Below are positions 26,484 to 36,280 of a stretch of DNA of 40,332 bases, in pieces; position 1 is the stretch's first letter, and each line of letters opens with the position of its first letter. The notes below the pieces were generated by a model. That model saw nothing but the letters and a program-made list of their open reading frames with translations. It was not told where the DNA came from and made no database searches. A program made the translations under genes and the position numbers. This DNA is from CAZPHI01 sp964586425 (GTDB taxonomy: Bacteria; Bacillota; Clostridia; Lachnospirales; Lachnospiraceae), in NCBI GenBank assembly GCA_964586425.1, contig CAZPHI010000017.1, forward strand, positions 1 to 40,332, read 5' to 3'.

Positions 26484-26574
26484 ACAATTCAAACGAAAAA
26501 TGTCTTGCGTACTTTAAAACGTTGATGTATATTGAAAAAAATCAAGCAGAAAGAAAGGGCTAGCGGGTGAAAGT

Positions 26575-27146
26575 ATGAAAGACTCAGGCAAACAAAATGG
26601 ACTGTATGATCCAAGATTTGAACATGATAATTGTGGTATTGGTGCAATTGTAAGTATAGATGGTATCAAGACACACAAGACAGTATCGGATGCATTAAAG
26701 ATTGTAGAAAATCTTGAACACAGAGCTGGTAAAGATGCTGAAGGCAAAACAGGTGATGGTGTTGGTATTATGCTGCAGATATCACATAAGTTTTTTAAAA
26801 AGGCAGTAAAACCACTTGGAATTGAGCTTGGAGAAGAAAGAGAATATGGAGTCGGAATGTTCTTCTTCCCACAGGATACTTTAAAAAGAAATCAAGCAAA
26901 AAAGATGTTTGAAATTATTGCTGAAAAGGAAGGCCTGGAATTCCTTGGATGGCGAGAGGTTCCAATTGATGCTAAGGTTCTTGGAAAAAAAGCAATAGAT
27001 TGTATGCCATCAATATATCAGGGTTTCATTAAAAAACCTAAGAATGTTGATTGCGGTTTAGCATTTGACAGACGTCTATATGTAGCAAGAAGAGTGTTTG
27101 AACAGACATCAGATAATACATACGTAGTTTCTCTTTCGAGCAGAAC
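26575..27146 (+). CDS. gltB: Glutamate synthase large subunit, N-terminal segment (before gap 1)
   Basis: This is the first 190 residues of GOGAT, which makes two glutamates from glutamine and 2-oxoglutarate. The segment is the start of the class-II glutamine amidotransferase domain. DNCGIGAI carries Cys20, the catalytic nucleophile exposed after removal of a short propeptide. LEHRAGKDAEGKTGDGVGI is the following conserved block. It stops at the N-run 27147-27246. From family length, roughly 200 residues (about 650 bases) of glutaminase domain are missing, far more than the 100 N imply. The start ATG 26575 has only a weak GGGTGA before it. Confidence 0.92.
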
Positions 27147-27246
27147 NNNNNNNNNNNNNNNNNNNNNNNNNNNNNNNNNNNNNNNNNNNNNNNNNNNNNN
27201 NNNNNNNNNNNNNNNNNNNNNNNNNNNNNNNNNNNNNNNNNNNNNN

Positions 27247-29987
27247 TTCATCTACACGACCTTGCTATTCCTAATAAAAAGGTTGAGGAATATACCAAAG
27301 AACAAAGAGCAAGAATATAAAAATCGTTTGGATATACATATGAAGATGTAAAAACATCGATTTTACCAATGGCTCAGAATGCATCGGAAAGCATTGGTGC
27401 AATGGGAATTGATACGCCACTTGCTGTTTTATCAAACAGACATCAACCTTTATATAACTATTTTAAACAGTTATTTGCACAGGTAACTAATCCACCTATA
27501 GATGCAATAAGAGAAGAAGTTGTTACTTCAACAACAATTTTCCTTGGTAATTCAGGTAATGTACTTGAAGAAAAACCAGAAAATTGTAAGATGCTTAGAA
27601 TTAATAATCCAATTCTTACAAGTACGGATTTACTTAAGATTAAGAATATGAAAGTTGAAGGCTTTAAAGTTGCAATTATTCCTATTACTTATTATAAGAA
27701 TACTTCACTTGCTAAAGCAATTGATCATCTTTATGTTGAGGCAGATAGAGCACATAGAGAAGGCGCTAATATTCTTATTCTTTCAGATAGAGGTGTCGAT
27801 GAGAACAGAGTTGCAATACCAGCTTTACTTGCAGTTTCTGCAATGCAGCAGCATCTGGTAAAGACAAAGAAGAGAACAAGCGTATCAGTAATTCTAGAAA
27901 GTGGTGAACCAAGAGAGGTACATCATTTTGCTACATTATTAGGTTATGGAGCTTCAGCTATTAATCCATATCTCGCTCAGGAAAGTATAAAAGAACTAAT
28001 TGATGATGGAATGCTTGATAAAGATTATTATGCAGCTGTAAGTGATTATAATGAAGCAGTAATTCATGGAATTATTAAGATAGCCTCTAAGATGGGTATT
28101 TCAACAATTCAGTCATACCAAGGCTCTAAGATATTCGAAGCTATTGGTCTTGATAAGAATATGATTGACAGATATTTTACAGATACTGTAAGTAGAATTG
28201 GTGGTATATCTATTGAAGATATCCAGAATGATGTTGAGACACTGCATTCAAAAGCATTTGATCCATTAGGCTTATCTACTGATAAGACACTAGATAGTGC
28301 AGGAAGTCACAAATTCAGAAGCGGTAAGGAAGAGCATCTATATAATCCTCAGACAATTCATCTTCTTCAGCTTGCTGCAAGAACTGGAAGCTATGAAACA
28401 TTTAAAGAATATACAAAATTAGTTAATAAAGAGACACAGGCTGATAATCTTAGGGGGCTGATTGATTTTAATTATCCTAAAAAGGGTATTTCGATTGATG
28501 AAGTTGAGAGCGTTGATTCTATAGTTAAACGATTCAAGACAGGTGGGATGTCATACGGTTCTATATCTCAGGAAGCACATGAAACATTGGCAATAGCTAT
28601 GAATAAGATTCATGGTAAGTCTAATAGTGGTGAAGGTGGAGAAAGTGTAGAAAGATTGACTATTGGACCTGATGGATTAGACAGATGTTCTGCGATTAAG
28701 CAGGTTGCATCTGGTAGATTTGGCGTTACATCTAGATATCTTGTGAGTGCTAAGGAGATTCAGATTAAGATGGCACAGGGTGCAAAACCAGGTGAAGGTG
28801 GACATCTCCCAGGGAAGAAAGTATATCCATGGGTGGCAAAAACAAGACATTCAACACTAGGTGTAAGTCTTATATCGCCACCACCTCATCATGATATATA
28901 TTCAATTGAGGATTTGGCACAGCTTATCTATGATTTGAAAAATGCTAATAAAGCCGCAAGGATTTCAGTTAAACTCGTATCCGAAGCTGGAGTTGGTACA
29001 ATTGCAGCAGGTGTTGCAAAGGCGGGAGCACAGGTTATTCTTGTATCTGGTTATGATGGAGGAACAGGTGCAGCTCCTCGAAGCTCAATTCATAATGCAG
29101 GACTTCCATGGGAACTTGGACTTGCAGAAACACATCAGACGTTAATTATGAATGGACTTCGTAATAAGGTAATCATAGAGACTGATGGAAAACTTATGTC
29201 AGGTAGAGATATTGCAGTAGCAGCAATGCTCGGTGCAGAAGAGTTTGGATTCGCGACAGCGCCACTTGTAACAATGGGTTGTGTAATGATGAGAGTGTGT
29301 AACCTTGATACATGCCCAGTTGGTATTGCAACACAGAACCCTGAATTGAGAAAGCGTTTTACAGGAAAGCCAGAATATGTAATTAACTTTATGCATTTTA
29401 TTGCTCAGGAATTAAGAGAATACATGGCAGAACTTGGAATAAAGACAGTTGATGAATTAGTTGGCAGAACAGATCTCTTAAAGAGAAAAGATGGTATCAC
29501 TAATGGACATGCTGCGTCAGTGGATATTGAGAAAATTATTAATAATCCATATGAAAAAGCATGTGGTAAGGTTCAGTATGATAAGAAAAATGTATACGAT
29601 TTTGAACTTGAAAAAACTCTTGACGAAAAAGTACTTCTCAAACAGTTTAAGAATGCACTTGAGAATGGACAGAAGAGAAGCATTGAGCTTGATGTAACGA
29701 ATACAGACCGTACTTTGGGTACAATATTTGGCTCAGAGATTACAAAAATGTATGATGATAAGCTTCCAGAAGATACCTTCACAGTCAAATGTAATGGCGC
29801 AGGTGGACAGAGCTTTGGAGCATTTATTCCTAAGGGTCTTACTCTTGAACTTGTCGGAGATAGTAATGATTACTTTGGTAAGGGCTTGTCAGGTGGAAAA
29901 CTTATTGTATATCCACCAACAGGAGTGACATATAAAGAAGATGAGAATATAATTATCGGAAATGTTGCATTATACGGAGCAACAAGC
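27247..29987 (+). CDS. gltB: Glutamate synthase large subunit, central segment (FMN and Fe-S domain), with in-frame stop near its start
   Basis: The correct frame begins with HLHDLAIPNKKVEEYTKEQR (from 27249), then meets TAA at 27318-27320, and continues without interruption as KSFGYTYEDVKTS into MAQNASESIG (27369) to the next N-run. A family comparison from memory has Gln at the stop position, so CAA to TAA is a single change. Beyond it lie the central domain, then the synthase/FMN domain with KTGGMSYGSIS, KPGEGGHLPG and SGYDGGTGAAP. The [3Fe-4S] ligands are in CVMMRVCNLDTC, and the beta-helix domain begins before the gap at 29988. The stop lies 72 bases from a contig edge, so an assembly error is a real possibility. 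Confidence 0.9.
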
Positions 29988-30087
29988 NNNNNNNNNNNNN
30001 NNNNNNNNNNNNNNNNNNNNNNNNNNNNNNNNNNNNNNNNNNNNNNNNNNNNNNNNNNNNNNNNNNNNNNNNNNNNNNNNNNNNNNN

Positions 30088-30379
30088 TGAAGATTCAAAT
30101 CTATACAAGAAACTTAACAAAGAACTTGTTTCATCTGAAGCTGTAACTGATAAGTATGATGTATTAGAATTAAAAGATATTATAACTGAACATGTAGCAT
30201 ATACAAATTCAAAGAAGGGAAAAGAAATTCTCGATAATTTTGGAGAATATCTTCCTAAGTTCAAGAAGATAATGCCACATGATTATAAGAAGATTTTGAA
30301 TACAATTGTGCAGATGGAAGAAAAGGGATTAAGCAGCGAACAGGCACAGATAGAAGCATTTTACGCAGCAACAAAATAA
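30088..30379 (+). CDS. gltB: Glutamate synthase large subunit, C-terminal segment (after gap 2)
   Basis: The frame starting at 30089 encodes about 96 residues ending at TAA 30377-30379. It includes LYKKLNKELVSSE, GKEILDNFGEYLPKFKKI and MEEKGLSSEQAQIEAFYA, the typical end of GltB. By family comparison about 60 residues of the beta-helix domain are lost in the gap 29988-30087. With exactly 100 N the frame does not carry through, but that is a property of the placeholder, not evidence of a frameshift. The true gap length must leave remainder 2 on division by 3. gltD starts 27 bases later. Confidence 0.88.
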
Positions 30380-30406
30380 GCATAGATTTGAAAGGAGACA
30401 ACTGCC

Positions 30407-31891
30407 ATGGGAAAACCAACTGGATTTATAGAGTATGAAAGAGAAACAAGTCAGGAAATAAAACCAAAGGAAAGAATTAAGAATTTTAATGAGTTTCACA
30501 TTCCTTTATCAGAAGAAAAACAGAGACAGCAGAGCGCAAGATGTATGGATTGTGGAGTTCCATTCTGTCAGGCTGGAATGATGATAAAAGGAATGGCATC
30601 AGGATGTCCACTGAATAATCTTATTCCGGAATGGAATGATCTCTGTTATCGAGGTAACTGGGAGCAGGCGTATCTACGACTTCATAAGACAAGCAACTTT
30701 CCAGAATTCACAAGTCGTGTGTGTCCAGGTCTTTGTGAGAAGGCATGTACATGTGGATTGAATGGAGAAGCTGTATGTACAAAGGAGAATGAGAAGGCAA
30801 TTATTGAGAAAGCCTATGAGATAGGACTTGCTGGTCCTAAGCCTCCTAAGGTAAGAACAGATAAAAAGATAGCTGTAATTGGTTCGGGACCAAGTGGATT
30901 GGCAACGGCAGACCAGTTGAATCAGCGAGGACACAAAGTTACTGTATACGAACGAGCTGACAGAGTTGGTGGATTGCTTCGATATGGAATTCCTAATATG
31001 AAACTTGAAAAACATATAATAGATCGTAAAATAGATGTGATGAAGGCCGAAGGAATAGAATTTATTACAGATGCTAATGTAGGTGAGAATATCAAAGCTA
31101 AGAAGATTCTTGACGGATATGATGCCGTAGTACTTGCCTGTGGTGCATCTAATCCAAGAGACATAAAGGCACCGGGTAGAGATGCGAAAGGTATATACTT
31201 TGCTGTTGATTTCTTAAAGGCTACAACAAAGAGTCTGCTTGATTCTAATTTGAAGGATGGTAAGGCCATATCTGCAAAGGGTAAAAATGTTTGCGTAATT
31301 GGAGGTGGTGATACTGGTAATGACTGTGTTGGAACTTCAATTAGACATGGTTGTAAATCAGTAGTTCAATTAGAGATGATGCCAAAAGCTCCTGATGAAA
31401 GACTTGAGAGCAATCCATGGCCTCAATGGCCAAAAGTCTGCAAGACTGATTATGGTCAGGAGGAAGCAATCGCTGTGTTTGGCAATGACCCACGTATATA
31501 TCAGACAACAGTAAAAGAATTCATTAAAGATAAGAATGGAAATCTTTGCAAATTAAAATTAGTTAAGCTTGAATCAAAGCGTGATGATAAAACAGGCAGA
31601 ATGTATATGGCTGAGATAGCTGGAAGTGAGTATATGCTTGATGCGGATATGGTTCTTATTGCAGCAGGTTTTCTTGGCACGCAAGGATACGTTGCTGAAG
31701 CATTTGGAGTTGAGCTAAATGAAAGAACTAATGTAAAAACAGAAGTAAACAAATATGCAACATCTGTTGAAAAAGTATATACAGCAGGTGATATGCATAG
31801 AGGACAATCGTTGGTTGTGTGGGCTATTAGAGAAGGTCGTGAAGCAGCTAGAGCTGTAGATGAATACCTTATGGGATATACAAATCTATAA
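30407..31891 (+). CDS. gltD: NADPH-dependent glutamate synthase small subunit
   Basis: This 494-residue subunit passes electrons from NADPH through FAD and [4Fe-4S] clusters to the FMN of GltB. Cysteines lie in CMDCGVPFC (46, 49, 54), C67, and CPGLCEKACTC (106-116). The FAD-binding Rossmann motif is IGSGPSGLATA, followed by YERADRVGGLLRYGIP. The NADPH site is VIGGGDTGNDC, and the terminal FAD contact is TAGDMHRGQSLVVWAI. The length is normal and it is intact. AAAGGAG (30391-30397) precedes the ATG, and it is co-transcribed with gltB. A strong terminator follows. Confidence 0.95.
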   Translation: MGKPTGFIEYERETSQEIKPKERIKNFNEFHIPLSEEKQRQQSARCMDCGVPFCQAGMMIKGMASGCPLNNLIPEWNDLCYRGNWEQAYLRLHKTSNFPEFTSRVCPGLCEKACTCGLNGEAVCTKENEKAIIEKAYEIGLAGPKPPKVRTDKKIAVIGSGPSGLATADQLNQRGHKVTVYERADRVGGLLRYGIPNMKLEKHIIDRKIDVMKAEGIEFITDANVGENIKAKKILDGYDAVVLACGASNPRDIKAPGRDAKGIYFAVDFLKATTKSLLDSNLKDGKAISAKGKNVCVIGGGDTGNDCVGTSIRHGCKSVVQLEMMPKAPDERLESNPWPQWPKVCKTDYGQEEAIAVFGNDPRIYQTTVKEFIKDKNGNLCKLKLVKLESKRDDKTGRMYMAEIAGSEYMLDADMVLIAAGFLGTQGYVAEAFGVELNERTNVKTEVNKYATSVEKVYTAGDMHRGQSLVVWAIREGREAARAVDEYLMGYTNL

Positions 31892-31914
31892 ATATATTGT
31901 TAGTTTGAAAAAAG

Positions 31915-31968
31915 GATACTGTGAAATAAAACATATCAAATATGTTTTATGGTAACAGTATCTTTTTT
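31915..31968 (+). terminator. Rho-independent terminator after gltD
   Basis: GATACTGT (31915-31922) pairs with ACAGTATC (31955-31962), and an inner perfect 10-bp stem joins 31926-31935 and 31941-31950. A run of T follows and A6 precedes. It closes the gltBD operon. Confidence 0.92.
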
Positions 31969-32093
31969 ATTGCAAAAATCAATGACTAATACGCAATAAA
32001 AGGTGGTTGTAAAATAGTAGTGTTTGTAATAAAATAGAATATAAAGTAGTAAGGGATATAATAATGAGGTATACAGTGAGATAGGAGAGAGTT

Positions 32094-33194
32094 ATGAGTA
32101 AAGAAAAAGAAATTAAAATGCACGATTGTCTTGACACAATTAATGCAGACAGAGCTTTTATTTGTTCTGCTATTCTAGCAGTGATAATTCCGATTTTGAT
32201 GTTAGTGGTATGGCAAAGCGGAATATTTGATGAACATGAGCAGATGATTCTTATTTTAGTGACAGGAATTGAAGTCTGCCAGTTATTATTCACAATATTA
32301 TTAAAGATATTAATTAAGAAAGAAAGAATTACAAAATACAAGATGGTAAGTACAGCTTATTTTGCGATTACAATAATGGCAATTATGGCAGTATCTGCAT
32401 ATGATATGGCAGAGATGCGAAGCCAGCTTGTATACGTTGCAGCATGTGTGTTCTTTATATTTGTTCCGGTGTTTGATGAAAAAACACGACTTATATTCAT
32501 TATTGGACAGACAGTTGTAATGATGTGGTTAATGCTTTATGTACAGCTTGATACAAGATGTATAGTTGATATGTGTATTGTACAGCTTGCAACGGTGTTT
32601 ATTTCAAGATATCAACATAATGTAACGGTAAGAACAGAGGTTATGATTGATAATCTCAAAGAGAAGACGATTCATTCAGAAAAAGATGCACTTACAGGAT
32701 TATATAATAGACATGGCTTTGATATTAGAACAGAGATTATATGGCCATTCTGCCAAAGAAGGAATGATTCAGCTGCAATAATCAAGGTAGATATTGATAA
32801 TTTTAAGAAGTATAATAACAAATATGGACATATTCATGGTGACAGATGTATTAAGGCTATTGCGGAGGTCCTAAAGGAAGCAGCAAGGAGAGAAACAGAT
32901 GTTATCGCCAGAACAAGTGGTGAAGAATACGATATATTTATTCAGGATATTGAAGATGATAATGCAATAAAGATAGCAAAACGAATTCAGGAAGGTCTTA
33001 CTTCATTAGTAATAGTTGATGAGAATGGCAGCGAGGATATAGAAAATGATGTAACGGTAAGTATTGGAATTGCAATTAAAGAAACAAAGCGTGAAGCAAA
33101 GCTTAATGAGTTGCAGGAGATAGCTACAAAATCATTAGCTTGTGCAAAGAAGAATGGAAGTAATAGTTTAGCATGTAACGAAAACATAGTTTAG
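32094..33194 (+). CDS. Membrane GGDEF-domain protein with altered active-site motif
   Basis: This 366-residue protein has six predicted TM helices within about residues 20-185, then a GGDEF domain (about 198-360). The domain opening DALTGLYNRHGFD, KVDIDNFKKYNNKYGH and the late VSIGIAI are well kept. The active-site loop reads SGEEY (275-279) rather than GG(D/E)EF: the first Gly is Ser and the Phe is Tyr. RETD (266-269) is exactly five residues upstream, the position of the RxxD inhibitory c-di-GMP site. It may be an active diguanylate cyclase with a tolerated variant, or a c-di-GMP receptor. TATAAT at 32057-32062 may be its -10, without a clear -35. AGGAGAG precedes ATG 32094. Confidence 0.88.
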   Translation: MSKEKEIKMHDCLDTINADRAFICSAILAVIIPILMLVVWQSGIFDEHEQMILILVTGIEVCQLLFTILLKILIKKERITKYKMVSTAYFAITIMAIMAVSAYDMAEMRSQLVYVAACVFFIFVPVFDEKTRLIFIIGQTVVMMWLMLYVQLDTRCIVDMCIVQLATVFISRYQHNVTVRTEVMIDNLKEKTIHSEKDALTGLYNRHGFDIRTEIIWPFCQRRNDSAAIIKVDIDNFKKYNNKYGHIHGDRCIKAIAEVLKEAARRETDVIARTSGEEYDIFIQDIEDDNAIKIAKRIQEGLTSLVIVDENGSEDIENDVTVSIGIAIKETKREAKLNELQEIATKSLACAKKNGSNSLACNENIV

Positions 33195-33214
33195 ACAAGG
33201 AGCTCAGTAATGTT

Positions 33215-34546
33215 ATGGTTGAAAAATCAAAGGAACAGAGTGTTAAAATTATTAAAATAGCTACAGCAATTATAGCTATATACTGGGTCTCACAGAATCT
33301 TGGATTTGCTTACAGATTTGTAATGAAATTAGTTAATGTATGTTTCCCTGCTATCTTAGGAGGCGCAATGGCATTCGTATTGCATATTCCGATGAGAAAG
33401 TTTGAAGAGATAATAGAACAGATTAAGAGTGTTAAGTTAAAGAGATTCAAGCAGCCAATAGCATTTGCTTTGTCTGTTCTAAGTATAGTTGCAGTTGCAA
33501 CACTTATATTATTGATTGTAGTGCCAGAACTTATTAATACGGTATCTGCTATGACAACAGCAATTCCATCAGGCTTTAATTGGCTGAAATCATGGATTGA
33601 AGAGCATGGAGATATGGTTCCACAGGTACAGCAATGGTTGGAAAATCTTAATCTTGATTGGAGCAATATAATAAAACAGGCACTCAGTTTTACATCAGGT
33701 GGCGTGTCAGATGTCTTTGGCACAACGTTCTCAATAATATCATCGCTTGCTGACGGTGTTATAACCACATTGCTTGCATTCATTATTGCAATATACATAA
33801 TCTTTGATAAAGAAGCAATTGGAAAACAGGTAAAAAGATTCATGAAAGCATATTTCCCTGAAAAGGTGGAGAATCTTATATTGATGACATCTTCATCGGT
33901 GTCTAAGAATTTTACTAACTTTATTATTGGTAAATGTCTTGATGCAATCATAGTTGGTCTTATGTGTGCAAGTGGTATGTTTGTATTAAGACTTCCGTAT
34001 GCAGCTATGATTGGTGTTATCGTAGGTGTTACAGCACTTGTACCTATTGTTGGTGGATATATTGGTCTGGTAATTGGAGCACTGTTAATAGTAGTTGTAA
34101 ATCCTATGCAGGCTTTGGAATTTGTTCTGTACTTATTGATCATGCAGACATTTGAAGGAAATGTAATTTATCCCAAATTACTTAGTAATAAGATTGAATT
34201 AAAACCATTATGGATATTGGTTTCAATTACAATCGGAGGTGGATTACTTGGTGTATTAGGAATGCTGATTGCAGTACCTATTGCAGCCACAATATCAGAA
34301 GTAATGAATAAATCTATAGAAAATCGACTTGAGAAGATTAATAAGAAAGCTATTGTTCCTAGATTTGATGATTTTGATGATGATGATGATGAACTTAGTG
34401 ATGAAGAGTATGAGGCAAAAATTGAAGCATCTAGAGAAAAGCGTCAAATAAGAAAGCAATTGCGAAAAGAACGTAAAATGGAACATTTTAAGAATAATAA
34501 AGATAAAGAAGATAATAAAGAAGAAAATAAAGAAAAAAATGATTAG
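33215..34546 (+). CDS. AI-2E family (PerM/YdiK/TqsA) membrane transporter
   Basis: This 443-residue polytopic membrane protein has seven to eight hydrophobic segments. Typical family features are a paired N-terminal TM region and a periplasmic-like loop (about residues 95-150). A C-terminal GCLDAIIVG-like helix (here GKCLDAIIVGLMC) and TALVPIVGGYIG, LYLLIMQTFEGNVIYPKLL and IGGGLLGVLGMLIAVP complete the pattern. Known members export autoinducer-2 or exchange Na+/H+; the substrate here is unknown. About 75 C-terminal residues beyond the last TM are highly charged, first acidic (DDFDDDDDE) and then Lys/Glu-rich. ATG 33215 is used; a nearer ATG at 33210 reads quickly into a stop. Confidence 0.9.
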   Translation: MVEKSKEQSVKIIKIATAIIAIYWVSQNLGFAYRFVMKLVNVCFPAILGGAMAFVLHIPMRKFEEIIEQIKSVKLKRFKQPIAFALSVLSIVAVATLILLIVVPELINTVSAMTTAIPSGFNWLKSWIEEHGDMVPQVQQWLENLNLDWSNIIKQALSFTSGGVSDVFGTTFSIISSLADGVITTLLAFIIAIYIIFDKEAIGKQVKRFMKAYFPEKVENLILMTSSSVSKNFTNFIIGKCLDAIIVGLMCASGMFVLRLPYAAMIGVIVGVTALVPIVGGYIGLVIGALLIVVVNPMQALEFVLYLLIMQTFEGNVIYPKLLSNKIELKPLWILVSITIGGGLLGVLGMLIAVPIAATISEVMNKSIENRLEKINKKAIVPRFDDFDDDDDELSDEEYEAKIEASREKRQIRKQLRKERKMEHFKNNKDKEDNKEENKEKND

Positions 34547-34581
34547 TATATCAAGGAATACTTAATTAGGAAGGAAAAGCA

Positions 34582-36135
34582 TTGAGAAAAAAATTAAGAG
34601 GTCTATTTAGACTAATATTTGGTAGAACGACAATGGTTATTGTATCATTGTTTGTACAGTTCATAGTCTTATTCGGAACGCTGATGTGGTTTAGCGAATA
34701 TACTGCTGTTGTATACACATGTTTTACAATATTAGGGGTTGCTGTTCTTGTATATATTCTTAATGAGAATATTAATGCAAGCTTTAAACTTGCTTGGATA
34801 ATTCCTGTTTTAGTTATTCCTATATTCGGAACTTTATTATATATTTTTTGTAATATTCAAGTGGGCACAAGAGTTATTGAAAAAAGGATGGAAGACCTTT
34901 GGGTTGATATTCTACCACTTATGCATAAGGATGCAGATGTTAATAAAATTAATGATAAAGAGGAAATTGGCTTTGTAAAATATATGGACAATTTTTCTGG
35001 ATATCCACCATATAACAATACATTAACACAGTATTATCCATTGGGCGATGATATGTGGCCTGAATTTATACGACAACTAAAAAGTGCCAAAAAGTTTATA
35101 TTTATGGAATATTTTATTGTTGATTATGGTTATATGTGGTCAACAATACTAGAGATATTAAAAGAAAAAGCCAAGGATGGTGTAGAAGTAAGATTTATGT
35201 ATGATGGAATGTGCTGTCTTGCTTTGTTGCCATACAAATATCCAGAGGAGCTTCAAAACTATGGAATTAGATGCAAGATGTTTGCACCAATAAAGCCAAT
35301 TCTTTCAACCCATCAGAACAATAGAGACCATAGAAAAATATGCGTGATTGATGGACACACAGCATTCACTGGTGGAATTAATCTTGCAGATGAATATATT
35401 AATAAGAAAGTAAGATTTGGTCATTGGAAAGATACAGCAATTATGGTTAGAGGTGAGGCTGTTGAGAATTTTACATTAATGTTTTTGCAACTTTGGAATG
35501 TATCGGAAGATGTGAATGATCAATATGAAAAGTATATTGAATATGATGATAAAGATGCTTTAGCAACTGTAAAACCAATGTGTGGAGATGGATATGTTCT
35601 TCCATATACAGATTCACCTTTTGATGGAGAAAATATTGGAAAACAGGTATATTTGGATATATTGAATAGAGCTAAAAATTATGTTCATATAATGACACCA
35701 TATCTGATATTGGATGATGAAACAAAATATGCATTAATATATGCTGCAAAAAGAGGCGTTGATACATGTATTATAATGCCTCATATTCCTGACAAAAGAT
35801 ATGCTTTTTTACTCGCAAAATCATATTATAGAGATTTGATAGCTGGTGGGGTAAAGATATACGAGTATACACCTGGATTTGTACATGCAAAAGTATTTGT
35901 TGCAGATGATGAACGCTCAGTAGTTGGTACAATTAATTTAGATTTTAGAAGCTTATATCTGCACTTTGAATGTGGAGTATATACCTATAAGAATAAAGTG
36001 GCATTGGATATTGAAAAGGATTATCAGGATACATTATTACAATGTCATCAGGTTACTTTGGAGGAACTGAAAAAACAGGGAATAAGAGATAAAGTAGTTG
36101 GACAGGTGTTTAGATTGTTTGCTCCGTTAATGTAG
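34582..36135 (+). CDS. cls: Cardiolipin synthase, phospholipase D family
   Basis: This 517-residue membrane enzyme joins two phosphatidylglycerols to cardiolipin. N-terminal TM helices lie near residues 14-35, 40-60 and 70-92. Two HxKxxxxD motifs are present: HRKICVID (His250 to Asp257, followed by TGGINLADEY) and HAKVFVAD (His435 to Asp442, followed by VVGTINLDFRS). Length and order match bacterial ClsA-type enzymes. The start is TTG 34582, supported by AAGGAA at 34571-34576 and the immediate match to the family N-terminus. It lies 35 bases after the AI-2E family gene and probably shares its transcript; a terminator follows. Confidence 0.93.
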   Translation: MRKKLRGLFRLIFGRTTMVIVSLFVQFIVLFGTLMWFSEYTAVVYTCFTILGVAVLVYILNENINASFKLAWIIPVLVIPIFGTLLYIFCNIQVGTRVIEKRMEDLWVDILPLMHKDADVNKINDKEEIGFVKYMDNFSGYPPYNNTLTQYYPLGDDMWPEFIRQLKSAKKFIFMEYFIVDYGYMWSTILEILKEKAKDGVEVRFMYDGMCCLALLPYKYPEELQNYGIRCKMFAPIKPILSTHQNNRDHRKICVIDGHTAFTGGINLADEYINKKVRFGHWKDTAIMVRGEAVENFTLMFLQLWNVSEDVNDQYEKYIEYDDKDALATVKPMCGDGYVLPYTDSPFDGENIGKQVYLDILNRAKNYVHIMTPYLILDDETKYALIYAAKRGVDTCIIMPHIPDKRYAFLLAKSYYRDLIAGGVKIYEYTPGFVHAKVFVADDERSVVGTINLDFRSLYLHFECGVYTYKNKVALDIEKDYQDTLLQCHQVTLEELKKQGIRDKVVGQVFRLFAPLM

Positions 36136-36140
36136 ATATA

Positions 36141-36192
36141 TCGTCAAAACATAGAATTTTCCTAGAAAATCTATGCTTTGACGATTTTTTTT
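36141..36192 (+). terminator. Rho-independent terminator after cls
   Basis: TCGTCAAA (36141-36148) pairs with TTTGACGA (36177-36184), with inner CATAG/CTATG and TTTTC/GAAAA pairs, then a run of eight T. It is a long imperfect stem with a small loop. Confidence 0.9.
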
Positions 36193-36203
36193 GCAAATTT
36201 CTC

Positions 36204-36232
36204 TTGAAATATAGAACGTAAACTGATATTAT
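36204..36232 (+). promoter_or_regulatory. Promoter of the adhesin gene
   Basis: TTGAAA (36204-36209) and TATTAT (36227-36232) are separated by 17 bases, and a TG extension lies just before the -10. Predicted transcription begins near 36239. This makes the ATG at 36245 almost leaderless and supports 36281 as the real start. Confidence 0.75.
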
Positions 36233-36280
36233 ACAAAAGAAATAATGAGTAAAAATTCATATATACTTATGGAGGAAAAA

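Noticed and set aside
26221..26574. Possible riboswitch or glutamine-sensing RNA in the gltB leader
   Set aside because: I could not match any known riboswitch core by eye; only a hairpin and an inverted repeat are supportable.
28000..30088. Apparent frameshift of gltB at the second N-run
   Set aside because: The frame change results only from the arbitrary 100-N length; both sides match GltB in their own frames.
33310..34143. Long minus-strand open frame opposite the AI-2E family gene
   Set aside because: Low-complexity antisense shadow of a hydrophobic protein, with no ribosome binding site or recognisable domain; the plus-strand frame is clearly a known family.
36245..36280. Earlier adhesin start at 36245
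   Set aside because: It lies about six bases from the predicted transcription start with no ribosome binding site, and would bury the signal peptide; ATG 36281 has GGAGG at good spacing.
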